A DNA stretch of 64,000 bases, taken from NCBI GenBank assembly GCA_000499405.2, contig HG738138.1, positions 15,330,554-15,394,553 on the forward strand, in the 5' to 3' direction. Shown here in pieces: positions 25,409-39,199 of the stretch. How positions within the stretch are numbered: position 1 is the stretch's first letter; every line of letters starts with the position of its first letter. The notes under the pieces are model-generated. The model had not been told where the DNA came from. It saw nothing but the letters and a program-made list of their open reading frames with translations, and searched no databases. Made by a program: the position numbers and the translations under genes. The stretch comes from Onchocerca volvulus. Its lineage: Eukaryota; Nematoda; Chromadorea; Rhabditida; Onchocercidae.

Positions 25409-26212
25409 TCTATATAAATAGAAACATCAATGTTCGTTTGTTCAAAATTTTAAACCTCCAAAAGTCCATAAACACGCGCCTTGTTTATATTAATTCAAAA
25501 TCTTAGATATCGGAAAGCCCTCTATTGCTTTGAAATTTCGACACAACGCTGCATTCGAATACGCACATATTTTTATACATGCGTTGCTGTAGCTCAGTCT
25601 AGTTAAGTGGAAAAAAAGAAAAAAGAAAGCGCATGTTTCTAGTGTTGGGAAAAAAACTGATACTTTGTAATTTGATTTGTAGTTTGGTTGGAATGGAGAT
25701 TGATTTTTGCTATTATGATTCGGCTAGGTCAGCAATAGGTGTGAAGAGGTCCTTTGGGTCTTGTGTGACAGAGATGAATGCTGTTGAGAAAGGTTTTATT
25801 GATTGATTGTGAGTCTTCGTAATAAACAATTATCAGAAAACATCCAGGCAAATTGATCACTGGGTTATTCTTTCCCTTGTCGCTGATAGAGAAGAATACT
25901 ATTGAAGTGAATTGTCGGATTGTTGCTATTGTTGCGTCTTTGAAATGTCAAATAGATCCATTGGAACTCCGAACTGTTCTGTCGCCGCGTCGCTCTTTGT
26001 CGTTGACCTGTGAATTGGAGCGTTTTGGTGGTAAACATATTTGTCATCCCTTTGAAACTTTGTAGCGTCGCCTGATCTTTAGGATTTCTTGATCAGCGTC
26101 AAACACGACTTCATGTTCAGCAATCACGCGATTATAATCGGCTTGCATTCCGGTACAACCCACCTGATGATTATAGTTTGAGCCCGCATGTTCTCAACGA
26201 CACTATGACTGA

Positions 26213-29200
26213 AGTATGTATTTATTGCAAGGCTATGAAAATTAATGGAGAAATGAAAGGAATGTGTTGCGTCACCGGAGAAATTAAACTACCGCAACTT
26301 GAAGAACCATCAGAACCGTAAAAAACTTTGCTTGTCGGATGTACCGTCGAATCAAAGCATTTCCTATCTAAAATCAGTAAATACAACTCGTGCTTCCAAA
26401 TGACGTTCGGCGCAGAAATCGTGACAACACAATTCACGCCAGCTTTCAAAGTGAAAGGACAAATTTATCATGAGGCTGGCTCCTTGCTTCCATTGCCAGA
26501 TGGTCAGCATAAATTTTTACAAATGTATTTCATCGGTGATAGGAATGGTGAATTGAATGCACGCTGTGGAATTCATGCCGACATAGAAAGATCCGTCGTT
26601 TCCCAATTGTAATAACTTCTTTGCGAAAAAAAAAAAAAAAAAAAATTTAGTGCGTTTGTTAAAAAAACAACAATTGACATGATGCCATCTATATACACAA
26701 GATCGTTATTTATGCTGACAAAACGCCTGCTAGAAAAACGTGCAAAGATTCAATGCTCCAACTATAGACGAAGATGGCAGCTGTAATAGTCTGAGATCAG
26801 TTCTAACCTAGAGATATTGTTCTTCACCGGAAAAACGAACAGTTGACAAAAATTATAGAAACCCATCGATGCTACGATGCTTTGCAATAACTAATCATTT
26901 TTTGGGATGGTGTCGATGAATATCACTTCAACGTTAAGATGAAGTGATATTCATCGATACAGTCAGTGATGTGGAAATAAATAAGAAATGCAGCGCAATG
27001 AGCTATTTTCCATACCGATTAATGATTCGAGAGAACTAAAACAATCACATTTTGAAATGCCATCAAATGTTTCACTAATATGTGGCAAATATGTATGCAA
27101 AAATTGAAACGGAACATTTGATATCGTCCGTTTGAATCAGATCAAACTTCGTTCTGAAGAATACATTCATTTGCGAGATGCGGTTGTAAATGACAATAAT
27201 CCAACTAAAGTTGGAAGGCTAACGATTTTGCCATCTTCATATACAGGAAGTCCAAGCCATATGCATGAGTACGCCCAAGATGCGATTGCATATGTTCGCC
27301 AATACGGGAGACCAGAGCTATTCATTACATTCACATGAAATCCAGCTTGGGATAATATACAAAATCTCTTACTTTATAGACGATCGCCAATGGGTAGGCA
27401 TGACATCACAGTATATGTTTTCAGACAGAAGCTAAAATCGCTGATGGATTTCTTGGTAAAACATGAATTAGATCTGTGCGATGTTGGATGTATTCAGTAG
27501 AATAGCAAAAGAGAGGATTGCCACACGCACATATACTAATCTAGCTTTATGACAAAACCAGTTCAAACGAAATCAATGAAGTAAAATGCGCTGAAATACC
27601 CGATGCCGACATCGATAAGACTTTGCATGAAGTTGAGACGAGAAAAATGATGCATGGACCTTGCGGTACACTGAATCCTTATTCACCATGCATGATAGAC
27701 GGCAAATATTTTAAACGATAATCTCGAGCATTAGTATCCAACAAAGTTACAGGAGACGAAGGATATCTTTTATACAAAAGAAGATCAGCAGAAGATGGCG
27801 ATAAATTAGCAACCACGCAAATGCGGAATGGTGACATCGAAGTAGATAACCAGTGAGTTGTTCTATATTCGTCTTTGCTATTAAAAACATGCAAAGCAGA
27901 TAAACGTGGAATACGGTAACTCTGCTAAATCGACCAAATACATTTGTAAGTAGATGAATAGAGGCGCGACATGGCAGTTTTCGGCATGCAGCCAGAAAGA
28001 AGTGATAGGAATGCAGCATTACATATCGATGAAATCGCACAATATTAGGCTGGAAAATACATAAACAACAATGAATCTGTATGGCGAATTCTTTCGTTTT
28101 CCATACATGAACGAAGTTTAGCTGTTGTTCACTTGGCAGTACATCTAGAAAATGGACAACGTGTTTATTTCACACTGCAAATGTGCAACAAATAGCCCTG
28201 AATCCACTGGCTACAACTTAACTGCTTTCTTCGCATTATGCCAAAATGACGCATTTGCGAAAATACTATTATATTCGGAAGTGCGTACGTATTACACATG
28301 GAATGCGAGTGGAAAATCATTTGAACGAAAGAAGGAGAACCAATTGACGGATAACCTGGCATATTCAAACAAACTACGATAGGCAGATTGTACACCTTGC
28401 ATCCTAATCAAGACGAATGCTTTTTCCTTCGCATGTTGTTAGTAAATGTGACTGGCCCAACCCCCTTCCAGCAATTAAAAATTGTCAACGGCGTTACACA
28501 TGCTACTTTCCGCAGTGCATTTTAAGCTTTGAATTCATTGGAGAACGACCAACACTGGGATGTATGCATTAATGACGCATGCAACACGTCACATCCAAAT
28601 CAAATTCGTACACTGTTTGCAATCATTTGCAACTGACCACCTGCTCTCCTTCATGTCCAGCAGAATTTTGGGAGAAATATAAATCTAGCAGAAGATATTC
28701 TTCATCGAATACGCAAGGAAAATTCAAGTATAAACATGGATTTCACAGCAGAAATCCACAACGGAACGGTTGATAATGATTAAAGACTTGTGCCATTCGC
28801 AAAAAAACTTTTCAATCAATTGGAAATGCAATAACCGAATCGATCTGCTGCTGCTCCGTTCGATGTAAAATTGCGTTGCGAACAAAGTTACAACACGGTT
28901 GATCATTTATTATATGTGCAATCAAATATTCCTAAGCTAACGTTTGAGCAAAAAGGAATTTACGATCAAATAATGCAAACTGTTAATAAAGAGGTTGGAG
29001 AAATCTTCTTTTCAGATGCGTCAGCAGGAACTGGTGAAACGTTCCAAATTAGATTGATTCTGGCAGCAATTCGATTTCAAAATGACATAACCTTAGCTCT
29101 TGCATCGTCCGGAATGGCTGCAACACTGCTATCAGATGGAAGAACTGCTCATCCGCTTTGAAACTGTCATTGAGAATGCAATTCATTGAAACTCCCAAAT

Positions 29201-30239
29201 GCAGCATTTCCAAAACATCCGGTATGGGAAAAGTATTGCAAATATGCAAACTCATTGTTTGGGATGAATATACAATGGCGCACAAAAAATCGGACCAGGC
29301 TCTTGATCGATCATTCTAAGATTTGCATGGAAATATTAGACCATTTGGAAACGCATTAATATTGCTTGCAGGAAATTTCAGGCGAACTTTACCTGTAATT
29401 CCTCGATCGACATCAGAGGACAAAATAAATAATTGCCTGAAATGCTCACTTTGTGGCGACACGTTAAAATTAACTGTAAATATGCATGTTCAGCTGCAAA
29501 AAGATCGATCAACTGGAATATTCTTACATCTATTGCTGAGAATTGGGAATGGAAAGGTGCCGGTTGATCTGACCACAGGACGAATTTTATTGCCTTATCG
29601 CTTCTTCAATTTAGTAACGTCAAAAGAAGAGTTGGTTGGAAAAGTATTTCCCGATATTCAAACTAATTATAAGAATCATGATTGGCTGTGTGAACGAACT
29701 ATTCTTGTGTCCAAGAACAAAGACGTCGACGAAATTCACAATATTATTCAGTCTAACATTTGAAGCGAAGCAATTTCATACAAATCCGTCAACACTATTG
29801 TGGAAGCAGATAAAGCCTCAATTATTCAACAGAATTTTTGAATTCACTCGTTCTGCCAGGGATGCCACCGCACGTATTGCAAATGAAAATCGACTTACCA
29901 ACCGTAATGTTGCGAAATATCAATCAGCCAAAAATTTGGAACACCTTTGCAGTAAAAAAATTAATGAACAATGTCGTAAAGCAACAATCATGACAGGGCC
30001 TTACAACGGATATGCCATTTCAATTTAAGAGATTGCAATTCGCAATTCGATTGGCGTTTGCATTCACCATAAACAAAGCTCAGGATCAATCTTTGGAATT
30101 GTGCAGTATAGATCTAGTGACCGATTGCTTCTCACATGACAGTTATATGTTGTGTATTCTTGAGTCGGCAAACCAGACAATTTCTATATCTACACAGAAT
30201 AACAAAAAATATTGTATATCCAAAAATATTGTGAAATAA
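26213..30239 (+). pseudogene. Helitron Rep-helicase pseudogene with many stops and frameshifts
   Basis: Recognisable blocks in order: N-terminal part 26213-26611 (KHFLSKISKYNSCFQMTFGA, AGSLLPLPDGQHKFLQMYFI; in-frame stop near 26318); Helitron-like N domain 26990-27338 (AMSYFPYRLMIRE, LPSSYTGSPSHMHEYAQDA, YVRQYGRPELFITFT); Rep catalytic region 27340-28000 with the HUH motif LPHAHIL (His codons 27524-27526 and 27530-27532) and the tyrosine region KYICK, where the second Tyr codon is a TAG (27951-27953); PIF1 helicase 28871-30239 with Walker A DASAGTGET (Glu for Lys at 29036-29038), the block LLAGNFRRTLPVIPRST, and a late TINKAQDQS block. Each frame is broken, so no functional transposase can be made. 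A poly(A) run at about 26626-26644 and an inverted duplication at 26913-26957 also interrupt it. Confidence 0.88.
26913..26957. repeat. Perfect 18-bp inverted repeat inside the Helitron pseudogene
   Basis: TCGATGAATATCACTTCA (26913-26930) and its exact reverse complement (26940-26957) flank a 9-nt loop. In the protein frame the text before it (EYHFNVKM) and after it fits the family if about 16 bp are removed. The second arm therefore looks like a templated inverted insertion. Confidence 0.85.
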
Positions 30240-31069
30240 ATTGCTTAAACGAAACATTTCATTATACACTATCATGACCTCGACATTTGCGTGACGCAAC
30301 TATATTCCCCACAAATCAAAAAATTAGACGAAATCATCCTTCACAAAGCGAAAAACATATGAAAAGCTTAAATTACTCGCCTTGTTTATTTAAAAATACG
30401 CGCATCTTCGAATGCAACGCGTTTTGAAAATTTTAAACCAATCGATAAAGAACTTAAAACGTGGAGAAAGTACCGCGATCAGTGCAGAAAGTAGGCGTGG
30501 TGAATAATTCTGTCCGCTCATGAAGGTACGGGCCGAGGTCAAAAAATTCAGTCCTCCCATGAGGGCATGATGCACGGCGGAGTCATTAAAACCCGCCTCT
30601 CGCTTGCTTCTAATTGTGAAGGACGTGATACGTGAAAAAAAATGAGTATATCTCTATGAAAATGATGGCCTATTCGAATATAAGATTGTGTCAAACTCTG
30701 AAAAACAATCGGGGTGGAAAAATTGCGAAGTTCCGTCAGGTGTTACAGGGAGCATTTACATTTTTGTTTATATAGATATAGATTTTATATATTCTCGACA
30801 AAAAAATTGTCGAAGAATTTTAATCCAAACATATCAAAATATTAGTGCTTTTTTAAATGATGGAGCAAGCCGTTTTTATTTAGTTAGCAAATTTTCAAAT
30901 TTGTCTAGTAAATTTCAAATCCATTCAATAGTACTGAAATTACTGTGATAAGTCAGTGATAAAATCTCCATATGATTCTCTTCAATTTGCTAATTTCTTC
31001 ATCTGTCAAGTATCTGTCAAGAAAGACTGAAAATAATTATTGAATAGAGTGTTAATGAGTGGCAAAAGT

Positions 31070-31450
31070 AAAATCTTGAATGATCACGGTGAAAACGACA
31101 AAGTGGCAAGTGGTCAAAGACTTTTGCTAATATTGCTAATCATAAATTAAAGTGATCATAGATTATAGCTATGGATTAAAATTTATTGCTAACAGCAACA
31201 AAATTTGAAGTGATCATAGTGATAGTGATGGACTTAAGTTGGAGTATTTGTCACTGTAATAATGATGAACAATGAATTAGTAATAAATTCTTGAGTGATG
31301 ATGATAAACTCTCAAAGAGATCGTGGTGATAATGACGAAATGGTCAATGATCATAGTAATAATGATGAATAGTGAATAACTAGTTTAAATTCTTAAGTTA
31401 TTATGGTGATAACGGTGAACTTAAGCGATTATAATGACGATGAAATCATA
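31070..31450. repeat. Degenerate GATGATAATG-type repeat tract
   Basis: Related units of the kind TGATCATAGTGATAATGATGA with TTAAATTCTTGAGT-like connectors recur near 31077, 31207, 31317 and 31391. They are irregularly spaced and eroded, and no coding frame is maintained. Confidence 0.5.
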
Positions 31451-34085
31451 AATGATTCATTATAAAGCGGCTGAATAAGCAATTTCAAATTATATTGCAG
31501 AAACTTTTATAAAATATTTTAAGTTATAGTCTTTCCCAGTTATCGAAATATTTTATGACATTGATTGAAAAAACAAAATATCGTTCATTGCATATAACTC
31601 TATTCATAATTTTCGAATTATTCATTTACATTGACAATTGACAAATTTTTATTTAATTTTTTTTTCAGTTTTAACTTCAAATTTTAAAATTTTAACTGTC
31701 AAATTTTTTCCTTCAATCTTTTTTTTTGTTTGCATATACGATTGAATTTTGTTGGAGATAAAATTTAAAAAAAAATTTTCTTGAAAACCAAAAAAAATTT
31801 TGGAATAAAATTTAGAAAATTGAAATTTTAAAAAAAATATGAAATTTAAAAATAAGCAAACCTAAAATCATGAAACTGTGACATCACATATAGGAAGAAA
31901 TATTGACTTCTTTCTGTAATAGACTGAAAATAATTGAAAGTATAATAGTAGAGAAATGTAAGCTTTTTGCTAAAATTTAATCAAATTCTTAACAAAAGGC
32001 CTTTTTGAAAAACGAAATTGAAAAAAAAAGGTAAATAAATAGAAAGGAAGAGAAGTGAAAGCTTTGCTTATGAAATGTTATTTAATTGAAAATAATTCCG
32101 GAAAAAAAGACAGGGAAGAAGAAAAAGGAAAAAATTTTTATGTACCACTTCAAAAAACTTATAGTTTATTTTTAATACTTCCATTTTTCATTTTTTACTT
32201 TTTGTGCCCTGTCCATATGATATGGTCTTTATAGAGAAGAAAAAATAAAGAATAAATAATCTTTCAAAAAATGGAAAAACGAAGAAATTTCCTAATTCCT
32301 TTCCTTTTTCTTATAATTTCCAAAAAAAAAATTATTATAGTTTTTTTCGTCTTTTTCTTTTAACTAATTTTCTTTTTTCAGAAATTCACGAATCTCAACA
32401 GCAAAATATTGATTTTAATTAAAAAAGAATCTGAAAAAGTCGAAAAATAAGTGTAAAAAATAATATTAAGTAATCGGATGAATGAAAAGAGAATTTTCAG
32501 AATTTTCAAAAGTTAATAAATTAATTGAGAAAATAAAGTGTCTATATAAGTGAAAAAAATGTAAAAATTATGATCAAAATGATTGAAATATTGCAAAATG
32601 AATTTAAAAAAAAAAAAAGAAAAAACGAGTTTTTGCAAAAAAAATACAGAATGAAAAAGTCAAGCTTTGTTTCGTTTTATTTTTTGTTTTCATTGATATG
32701 AAAAAATTAAAAATTTATTATATAGCAGAAGATTGAAATGATGTCATGAAAATATATTTTTATCAAGTATTGTGTCTAACAAAGCATAAAAAAACAGTTG
32801 TTTTAATGGATTTTTTTGTTTTTGTTTTCTTTTTTTTTCTTTCAATAAATTTTTGTTTTTTAAAACTTCGCATATTTGAAACGAAATTATTGATTTTAGT
32901 AGTGAATAAATAACTGAATATACAGTAGTTGGATGTAAAATATATAGTAATTTGATGAACGAAAGAACGAAATTTGAAAAAGCTATAAAGCAAATTAAAA
33001 AAAAATAAAAATAGAGAGGAAAGAATATTTCATTTAATTACATCAAAAAAAATATCTTTCGATACTATTAGACGTACTGCAAATTCCCAAAAATTCTATT
33101 TAATTTTTTTTTTTGTTAAACTAAATGAAGTGGAAAACAGCTAGTTAAGTTGAAATAAATTGCAAAATAAAGTTTTCGTTTTTTCCAAAAGTAAGAAAGT
33201 TTTATAGGTAGAAATTTTTTTCATTTTTAAGTAAAGTTGAAAAAAAACTTCATAACTGCTTATTCATGAAGTTTTTTTTTTTTTTTTTGGGATTCCGAAA
33301 ATTTATAAAGAAAATTTTGGTTCCATGAAGCAAATTAATTCTTCCGTTACAAATTGATTATATCATTTAAAAGACCAACTTTTTAATCAGAATTTTTGAT
33401 AAATACACAGAAAAAAGTATCTTGAATATTTTTTAGAAATGAGCAAGTAGAAAAACAAAATTTTCAATTTTGTTATTCTCGCTCGCACTTCATTTTTTAT
33501 TCATTTCATTTCTAAAAAATATGTAAAATATTTTTCTTGCATACTCATCAAAAATTCTAGTTAAGAAGTTAATCGTTTTAATGAAACGAAAAAGCTGTTT
33601 TCCCAAGTTCTAATTTTAGACCGCTTTTTTTCATAAGTTATTGTACAGGAAAAATTTTTTACTAAAAATGAGTGCATGCAACCATTAATTTAAACATGAT
33701 ATTTGATGGACGAATAAATAAATAAAAAATTTAAGTAATATTGAAAGAATAGTGTATTCAAAATATGTTTAAAATTTTGATATTGCTATAACTTGAAAGA
33801 ATTACATGAATTTCAAGAAAAAATGATCATTTTTTAGAAAATTCCTTTAAATTTTATAAATAAAAGTTTTGTAAATTTTGATGCTACTTTCAGGGATTTC
33901 TTTTAGCGCTTCTACCGTTGGCTTTTATAAAAAAGTAGCATAAAATCTAAAATTTATACCATTTTTTTCTTTATTTTTCTAAAGTCTCGTCATATTTGTT
34001 GACTACATTTTTGCTAGAATATAATAACTTTTGCACAGTGCTAAAAAAAAAAATACTGAAAAAATAGCAAATGATTTCACAGTAA

Positions 34086-34290
34086 ATAATTTTTGAATAA
34101 AAGTAATTGCAGTTTTTTGAAATAATTTACCATCATTTTCCTCAATCGTTTTTGCAATTTATCTATTTACATCCTCATTTTAAAATAACTTGTTGAATAA
34201 AAAGAATAACAGTTTTTACAAATATTATTTTTATTGTTTTTTTTCGGTCGTTTTTGCAATTAGTTTATTCATATTCTTATACCATAAATT
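34086..34290. repeat. Diverged tandem duplication, about 105 bp period
   Basis: Two units share TTGAATAAAA(G/A)AAT, a poly-T stretch, TCGTTTTTGCAATT(T/A) and (A/T)TTTA(T/C)ATTC. The first is about 34093-34195 and the second about 34193-34290. Confidence 0.55.
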
Positions 34291-36889
34291 TTATTCGTTT
34301 TTCTAATACTAAAAAATATTTTAAAAATAAAGTTGTTATCTAGCATTGTTGTAATGATAATTGCAATTTTTTTTTTTTAAATAATTGTAGTCTCGCAGCT
34401 TTTATAAAATATTTTTTTGTTTGTTCCTTTTTTACCAGTTTTATAGAATATGATGTTATGGCATGTTAGAAATAATTAATCCTTTTATAATATGTCAACT
34501 TATTTTTCAGATATGCAAAATGTTACTCATAAATGTCACTAATAATTAATTCGATGTCAACATGCAAACTTTTTAATTAATTTTATAATGACCAAAAGAA
34601 TTTTAAGATGTTTAGTAACATGAAATGCATAATAAAACATATCATTAACTATCACGCTAATTTACATAACGTCATAGTTGCGTTTATTCATTTTTTAAGA
34701 TTAATGCTAACGTTTATACAAGGTTTATAAAGAATAGTGAATCATTTATCAATAAGATTTCTCAATAAGATACATTTATCAATAAGATAAGCTGTGCAAG
34801 AAATAACATGATAAAATCAATTAATGATTTTGTGATTTGTTAGAAATAATAAAAAAAAAAAAGAAGAGATAACTTTTATGCTTAGATGGAATATATTGAA
34901 ACAACTGAAAAAAAAATTCAAATCAACATTTCGCATAATTAAGAATGTGACGAATGTTTTTGTAGTCGTCATAAAATTAACTATAGATAATTATGCATGT
35001 TGTCATGGAATTAATTATTGGTTATTCAGAATTATTTGTTGAAAAACTTTTCGCTCAGTAATATTTTTAAATGGAATAACATCAAGTATTAGAAAAGATT
35101 AAATGTTTATTGCTACTTTATAATAGTTTTTATTTTTAATTAATTCTATTAATGAATTCTACATCAATTATTACATTCATTATCGATGAATTTGAAATTT
35201 TAGATATAAAAATTGAAGATTTATTTACTTTTTAATTCATCCTTCAAATCTATGTCTCAATAATTTTTTAACGATTTGAATAACTGACAAAATATGTTTT
35301 GGAATTCTGATATGAGTAATGGATTTTTTTTGTCAATTTTTTTTCTGGATTTCATTTATTCTTTTGACTTTTTCAAAGCTATTGATACTCTTACAATTTT
35401 TCCAAACAGTTTTTTTCATTTATCTTTTTCCCACGAAATATTTTCAAGGATTATGCAAATCATTAACTATGGGAACTTTTTATTTTAATTCTTTTCTTTC
35501 TCGAAAAAAAAAAAATGCAAAACAAATGCGAAAGAAGGAAAACATCATGAAACTCATTCACAGTTTATTTTCAACAAGATTCTTGTAATCATAGTTAATG
35601 CAATTTTATCATCTTTTTATTTTAATAAATGATAACTTTTGTATTTTCATATTATTCACATTTGTCAATGCAAAATTTGAAATTAATTTTATTTTCCTTT
35701 CTATAAATCAGCTATCAAAATAATGCAATGACAAGTTGGATGAAGGTAAATTGGAGAATGGCATTAAAGTTTTTTTTTTTTTTTCAGACTACAAGTCTTG
35801 AATTTAGCTAAGTTTAGTTTTAAAAGTATCGTAATTCATCAAAGTATCATTTTGATCAATTAAATTTCATTAAATTTTAACAATCAGCATATTTCTGATC
35901 ATATGATTTATTTGTCCCTGTAGCAAAAAAATTTATGAATGAAGATTTCCTCTTAACTTTTTCGGAAAACTTTTGATCTTTTTGGAAACCTGATCTCTTT
36001 GAACAATCATCGAGTTGTTAATACAACAAAATTTTTCGTTCACTTTTTTCGAAATATTGATTACCCGATTTACTACTTTGTCAGTTATACTTTTCACGTG
36101 CCAATAACTGTGCTAAGATTTAAAAAACTATTCTCAGCCAACCAGGTCATCTGTTTTAATCATAAATTAAATTCTGTAAGGTATCATAAATAAACTTCCT
36201 TTCTGTCACCAAATTAATTGGATTGTCAAATAGGTTATCGTATTTGCCATACGTCATAATTTAATTAGAAAATTGTTCATTATCATTGTTTAGAACAAGA
36301 GAAGACAACTTTTTTATAATAATGATTTCTTTTGTTTACTGATGAAGATAATGAACATCCAGCTTTATCAAACATTTACAATCTTTTCTGAGTTTTATTT
36401 CAAATATTGAATAAAAATAAAATTATTTTAATGTTGAATGCATTGCTGAAACTTTTACCTATAAACATAAAAGAATTTCATTTTTCTTTAAAGTAATTTA
36501 CTTTCAGTTGATCAATCGTTAATTTTCGATTAACCATTTGACAACTTTTCTTAAACAATTCTTTTTTTTTTTCAAAATGTACCACACAAATACAGTATGT
36601 ATGAATATATTCATCAGCAATTCATGGGAAAATAAACGTATTGTTGATATTAATATATTGCTCATTTTTCTATTCCGACAAATCATTTTAAATTTAAATG
36701 GAAAGAAAAAAAGTCATCTAAATTTGCGTTTTTCATCTTAATATTACTTTCTTAATGCAAAATTTAAAAATATGCAAGAAGGAGTAATTTATGATCATTT
36801 AAAAATCAAAAAGAAAAAAATTAAGAAAAACTAAGAATCTATCAAAATGAAATATAATATATTAGAAAAATAATTCAAAGCAATTGAAT

Positions 36890-37610
36890 GAAAATGAAAG
36901 TTTCTTATTGTTAATAGAATTTTAAATAAATGGAAATATCTTATTGTCAATATGGATTTTAAATGAAACTGCTTTACTATCAAAAAAAAAAACTTTTTTT
37001 TTTTGTAGACTTGGAAAATGAATTATTCCGCATCCATTAATGAAAAAGATGGGAATATGAAATTGTTTTTAAGTGAAAAATATCATGCTGTCAACATAGA
37101 TTTCAAATCAAATGCTTTACTGTGAACAAGTTTTCTTTTTTTTTTTTTTTTTCTTCTTTTCGAAACTTAAAAAAAAAAATGAGTAGAATAAAATCAATTA
37201 ATCAGCATCCCTTAGTAGAAAAGTAAAGATTATGAAATTGATAAACAAATACTTGAAATCAATATAAACATGAATTATCTACCATTTGAAGAACGGGATT
37301 TTTTGATAATTAGTGATATAATTTTCTTTTTGGTTTTTTTTTTCCGTACATATTAAAATTACCCAACAATTCGATTAATTAATTAAAAATGACAAATCGA
37401 AACAAAGCAAGGGAATGAGAAAGAATTGGAAATTTTCATGCAATTACTTTATCGCTGTCCATTTATTGCCAGGGGATCAGACATTGTTTAAGAAAAAAGC
37501 CATTATTGTTAAAAGAAGAATATTTTTCTTTTTGATTCTTTTTTTTTCCATACATATTAAAATTATCCAACATTTTTTATTAACAATTTAAAAATGACAA
37601 ACAGAACAAA
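36890..37610. repeat. Two overlapping families of diverged repeats
   Basis: Family A: units near 36942 and 37078 (about 137 bp apart) share ATATC.TGTCAA.AT.GATTT, a GCTTTACT block, poly-A/poly-T and a GCATCC.TTA.T block; a partial copy lies near 36900. Family B: units near 37322 and 37524 (about 202 bp apart) share TTTTCTTTTTG, poly-T, CATACATATTAAAATTA(C/T)CCAACA and AAAAATGACAAA. Confidence 0.6.
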
Positions 37611-39199
37611 CAATTTTACAAAATATTGATAAAATTTTTTACAAAATTACAAGCATTTATACACTTGCAAAAAATATTCATAAATTTATGATTCATGAAT
37701 AGGCTATGCTATAAAAAAAAAGTCTTTTTTTTTGGAAAATCTTATTTTTTAAACAAAAAAAAAAACTAAAATGTTATATTTAAGAAAAAAACTTTGATAA
37801 ATTTCAAAAAGGCCATTTCAACTTATAATATTGGAACAAACTGCCAGTCATATTGATTTACTACTTTTTTCGGCGTGAAATTGAGAAAGAGAGGAAGAAA
37901 ATAAATGTATAATTTTTGGAAAATGCAAGAAATAGATAAAAATTTGACAAATTTCAGTTTTAACCATGTCTAGAAGTTAAACATTTGCTTCGAATATAAA
38001 ATTATCAAAATATATTTCTAATGTATGAGAATTTGTTGGTGTCAATTGTTTAATTAAGATGGGATGATTATTTTTAATGTCAAATTTTTGTCCTAAAATT
38101 ATAACTTACTGAATATATCATGATAAATTAAAAATCGACTAGACAAAAATTAAATAAGAAATCTCAATGGGAACTTAATTACTAGTAACAACAGCAACAG
38201 TAAATCTATGAAAAAAATACAGCATATTTCCCAATGATTATGATTACATCAATTTTTGATCAAATTTAAAATTAATAACTTGAAAATTTTGATGTAATTG
38301 ATTAATTAAATTGAATATACATATTGCATAATATTACGCTATGTTTAATGAATAGTAATTACAATGATAATTAAACCCGTTTAATCAATGAAAAATTTTC
38401 CAAGTGAAAGGACGATGAAAATAACAATGGTATGCAAAATGATAACAAAATACATTAATTGGAAATTTGATATGTCATCGATATCAAATCTCGAATTCGA
38501 AATGTTCCTCAGGAAAAATGTCAAGAATAAAAAAAAGTATATAAAGTCAATAATGAATGAAGTGAAACTAATGCGTATGAACAACTATTAATTTATAATT
38601 TAAAACAAGAAAAAGAGATGAAAAATTATGAAATTTCACAGGATTTTAATTTCATATATTTTAGCAAATATATGAAATTAAGTATCAAAATTACAAAAAA
38701 TATAGTTCTGAAAGAATCATAAAGAATGAAGAAAGACGTGCTTTTATTTTTAAATTTCAAAAAAAGTTAAATATCGTATTTATTTCGAGAAAATTTAAAA
38801 TTAATCATTCCATTGCCTATTATTTTTGCTAATGATGACTTAAATTATTTCAATCAATTAATCTCTGGGAACAATGAAAAAAAAAGACTGTTTTCTATGA
38901 TGTGAAGGTTTAATTTATTTTGCATTTTAAAAGTTTTGCAATCTTTAATTCAATAAACTGTTCTATCAAAAATTCCTAATTCAATAAAGATATTTAATTC
39001 AATATGTTAAATCCAACAAATTTTTAGTTCAGTCTTTAATTTCATAAAAATCAATAATTTTTCGTCGTCTTTTTAATTCAATACTCAATTTAATTTGTAA
39101 TCCTTAATTTAATAAATTGTTATCCCAAAAAGAAGGTACTTATCATTCAATATTTATTAAATTTAATTTCTTTTCTCCCGCATTTTTGATTTTTCAAAT

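Larger units (their letters stand above)
25409..30610 (+). mobile_element. Decayed autonomous Helitron (rolling-circle transposon)
   Basis: The 5' end is TCTATATAAATAG at 25409, right after a CTAG. The interior holds remnants of the Helitron N-terminal region, the Rep/HUH nuclease and a PIF1-type helicase, all in one direction (26213-30239). The 3' end could not be fixed: no hairpin plus CTRR is evident after 30239, and the relatively GC-rich character fades near 30600. Its base composition differs clearly from the AT-rich host DNA, which suggests a comparatively late arrival. Sequences near 25450-25590 and 30378-30440 share motifs (GCCTTGTTTAT, AAAATTTTAAACC, and an inverted GCATTCGAA block), perhaps subterminal repeats. 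Confidence 0.85.

Noticed and set aside
26328..26612. Intact-looking 94-codon frame
   Set aside because: It is a stretch of the broken Helitron pseudogene, not an independent gene; the family reading continues on both sides through stops.
28871..29161. Possible functional PIF1 helicase
   Set aside because: Only a fragment: Walker A Lys is replaced, the frame ends in a stop, and other helicase motifs are in different frames.
33896..33945. TTTCAG followed by 14 open codons (GFLLALLPLAFIKK) on the plus strand
   Set aside because: Too short and isolated; a chance acceptor-like match in AT-rich spacer.
35999..36193. Plus-strand frame with a hydrophobic stretch that might be a membrane segment
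   Set aside because: No flanking exons or splice sites; composition is what AT-rich DNA gives by chance.
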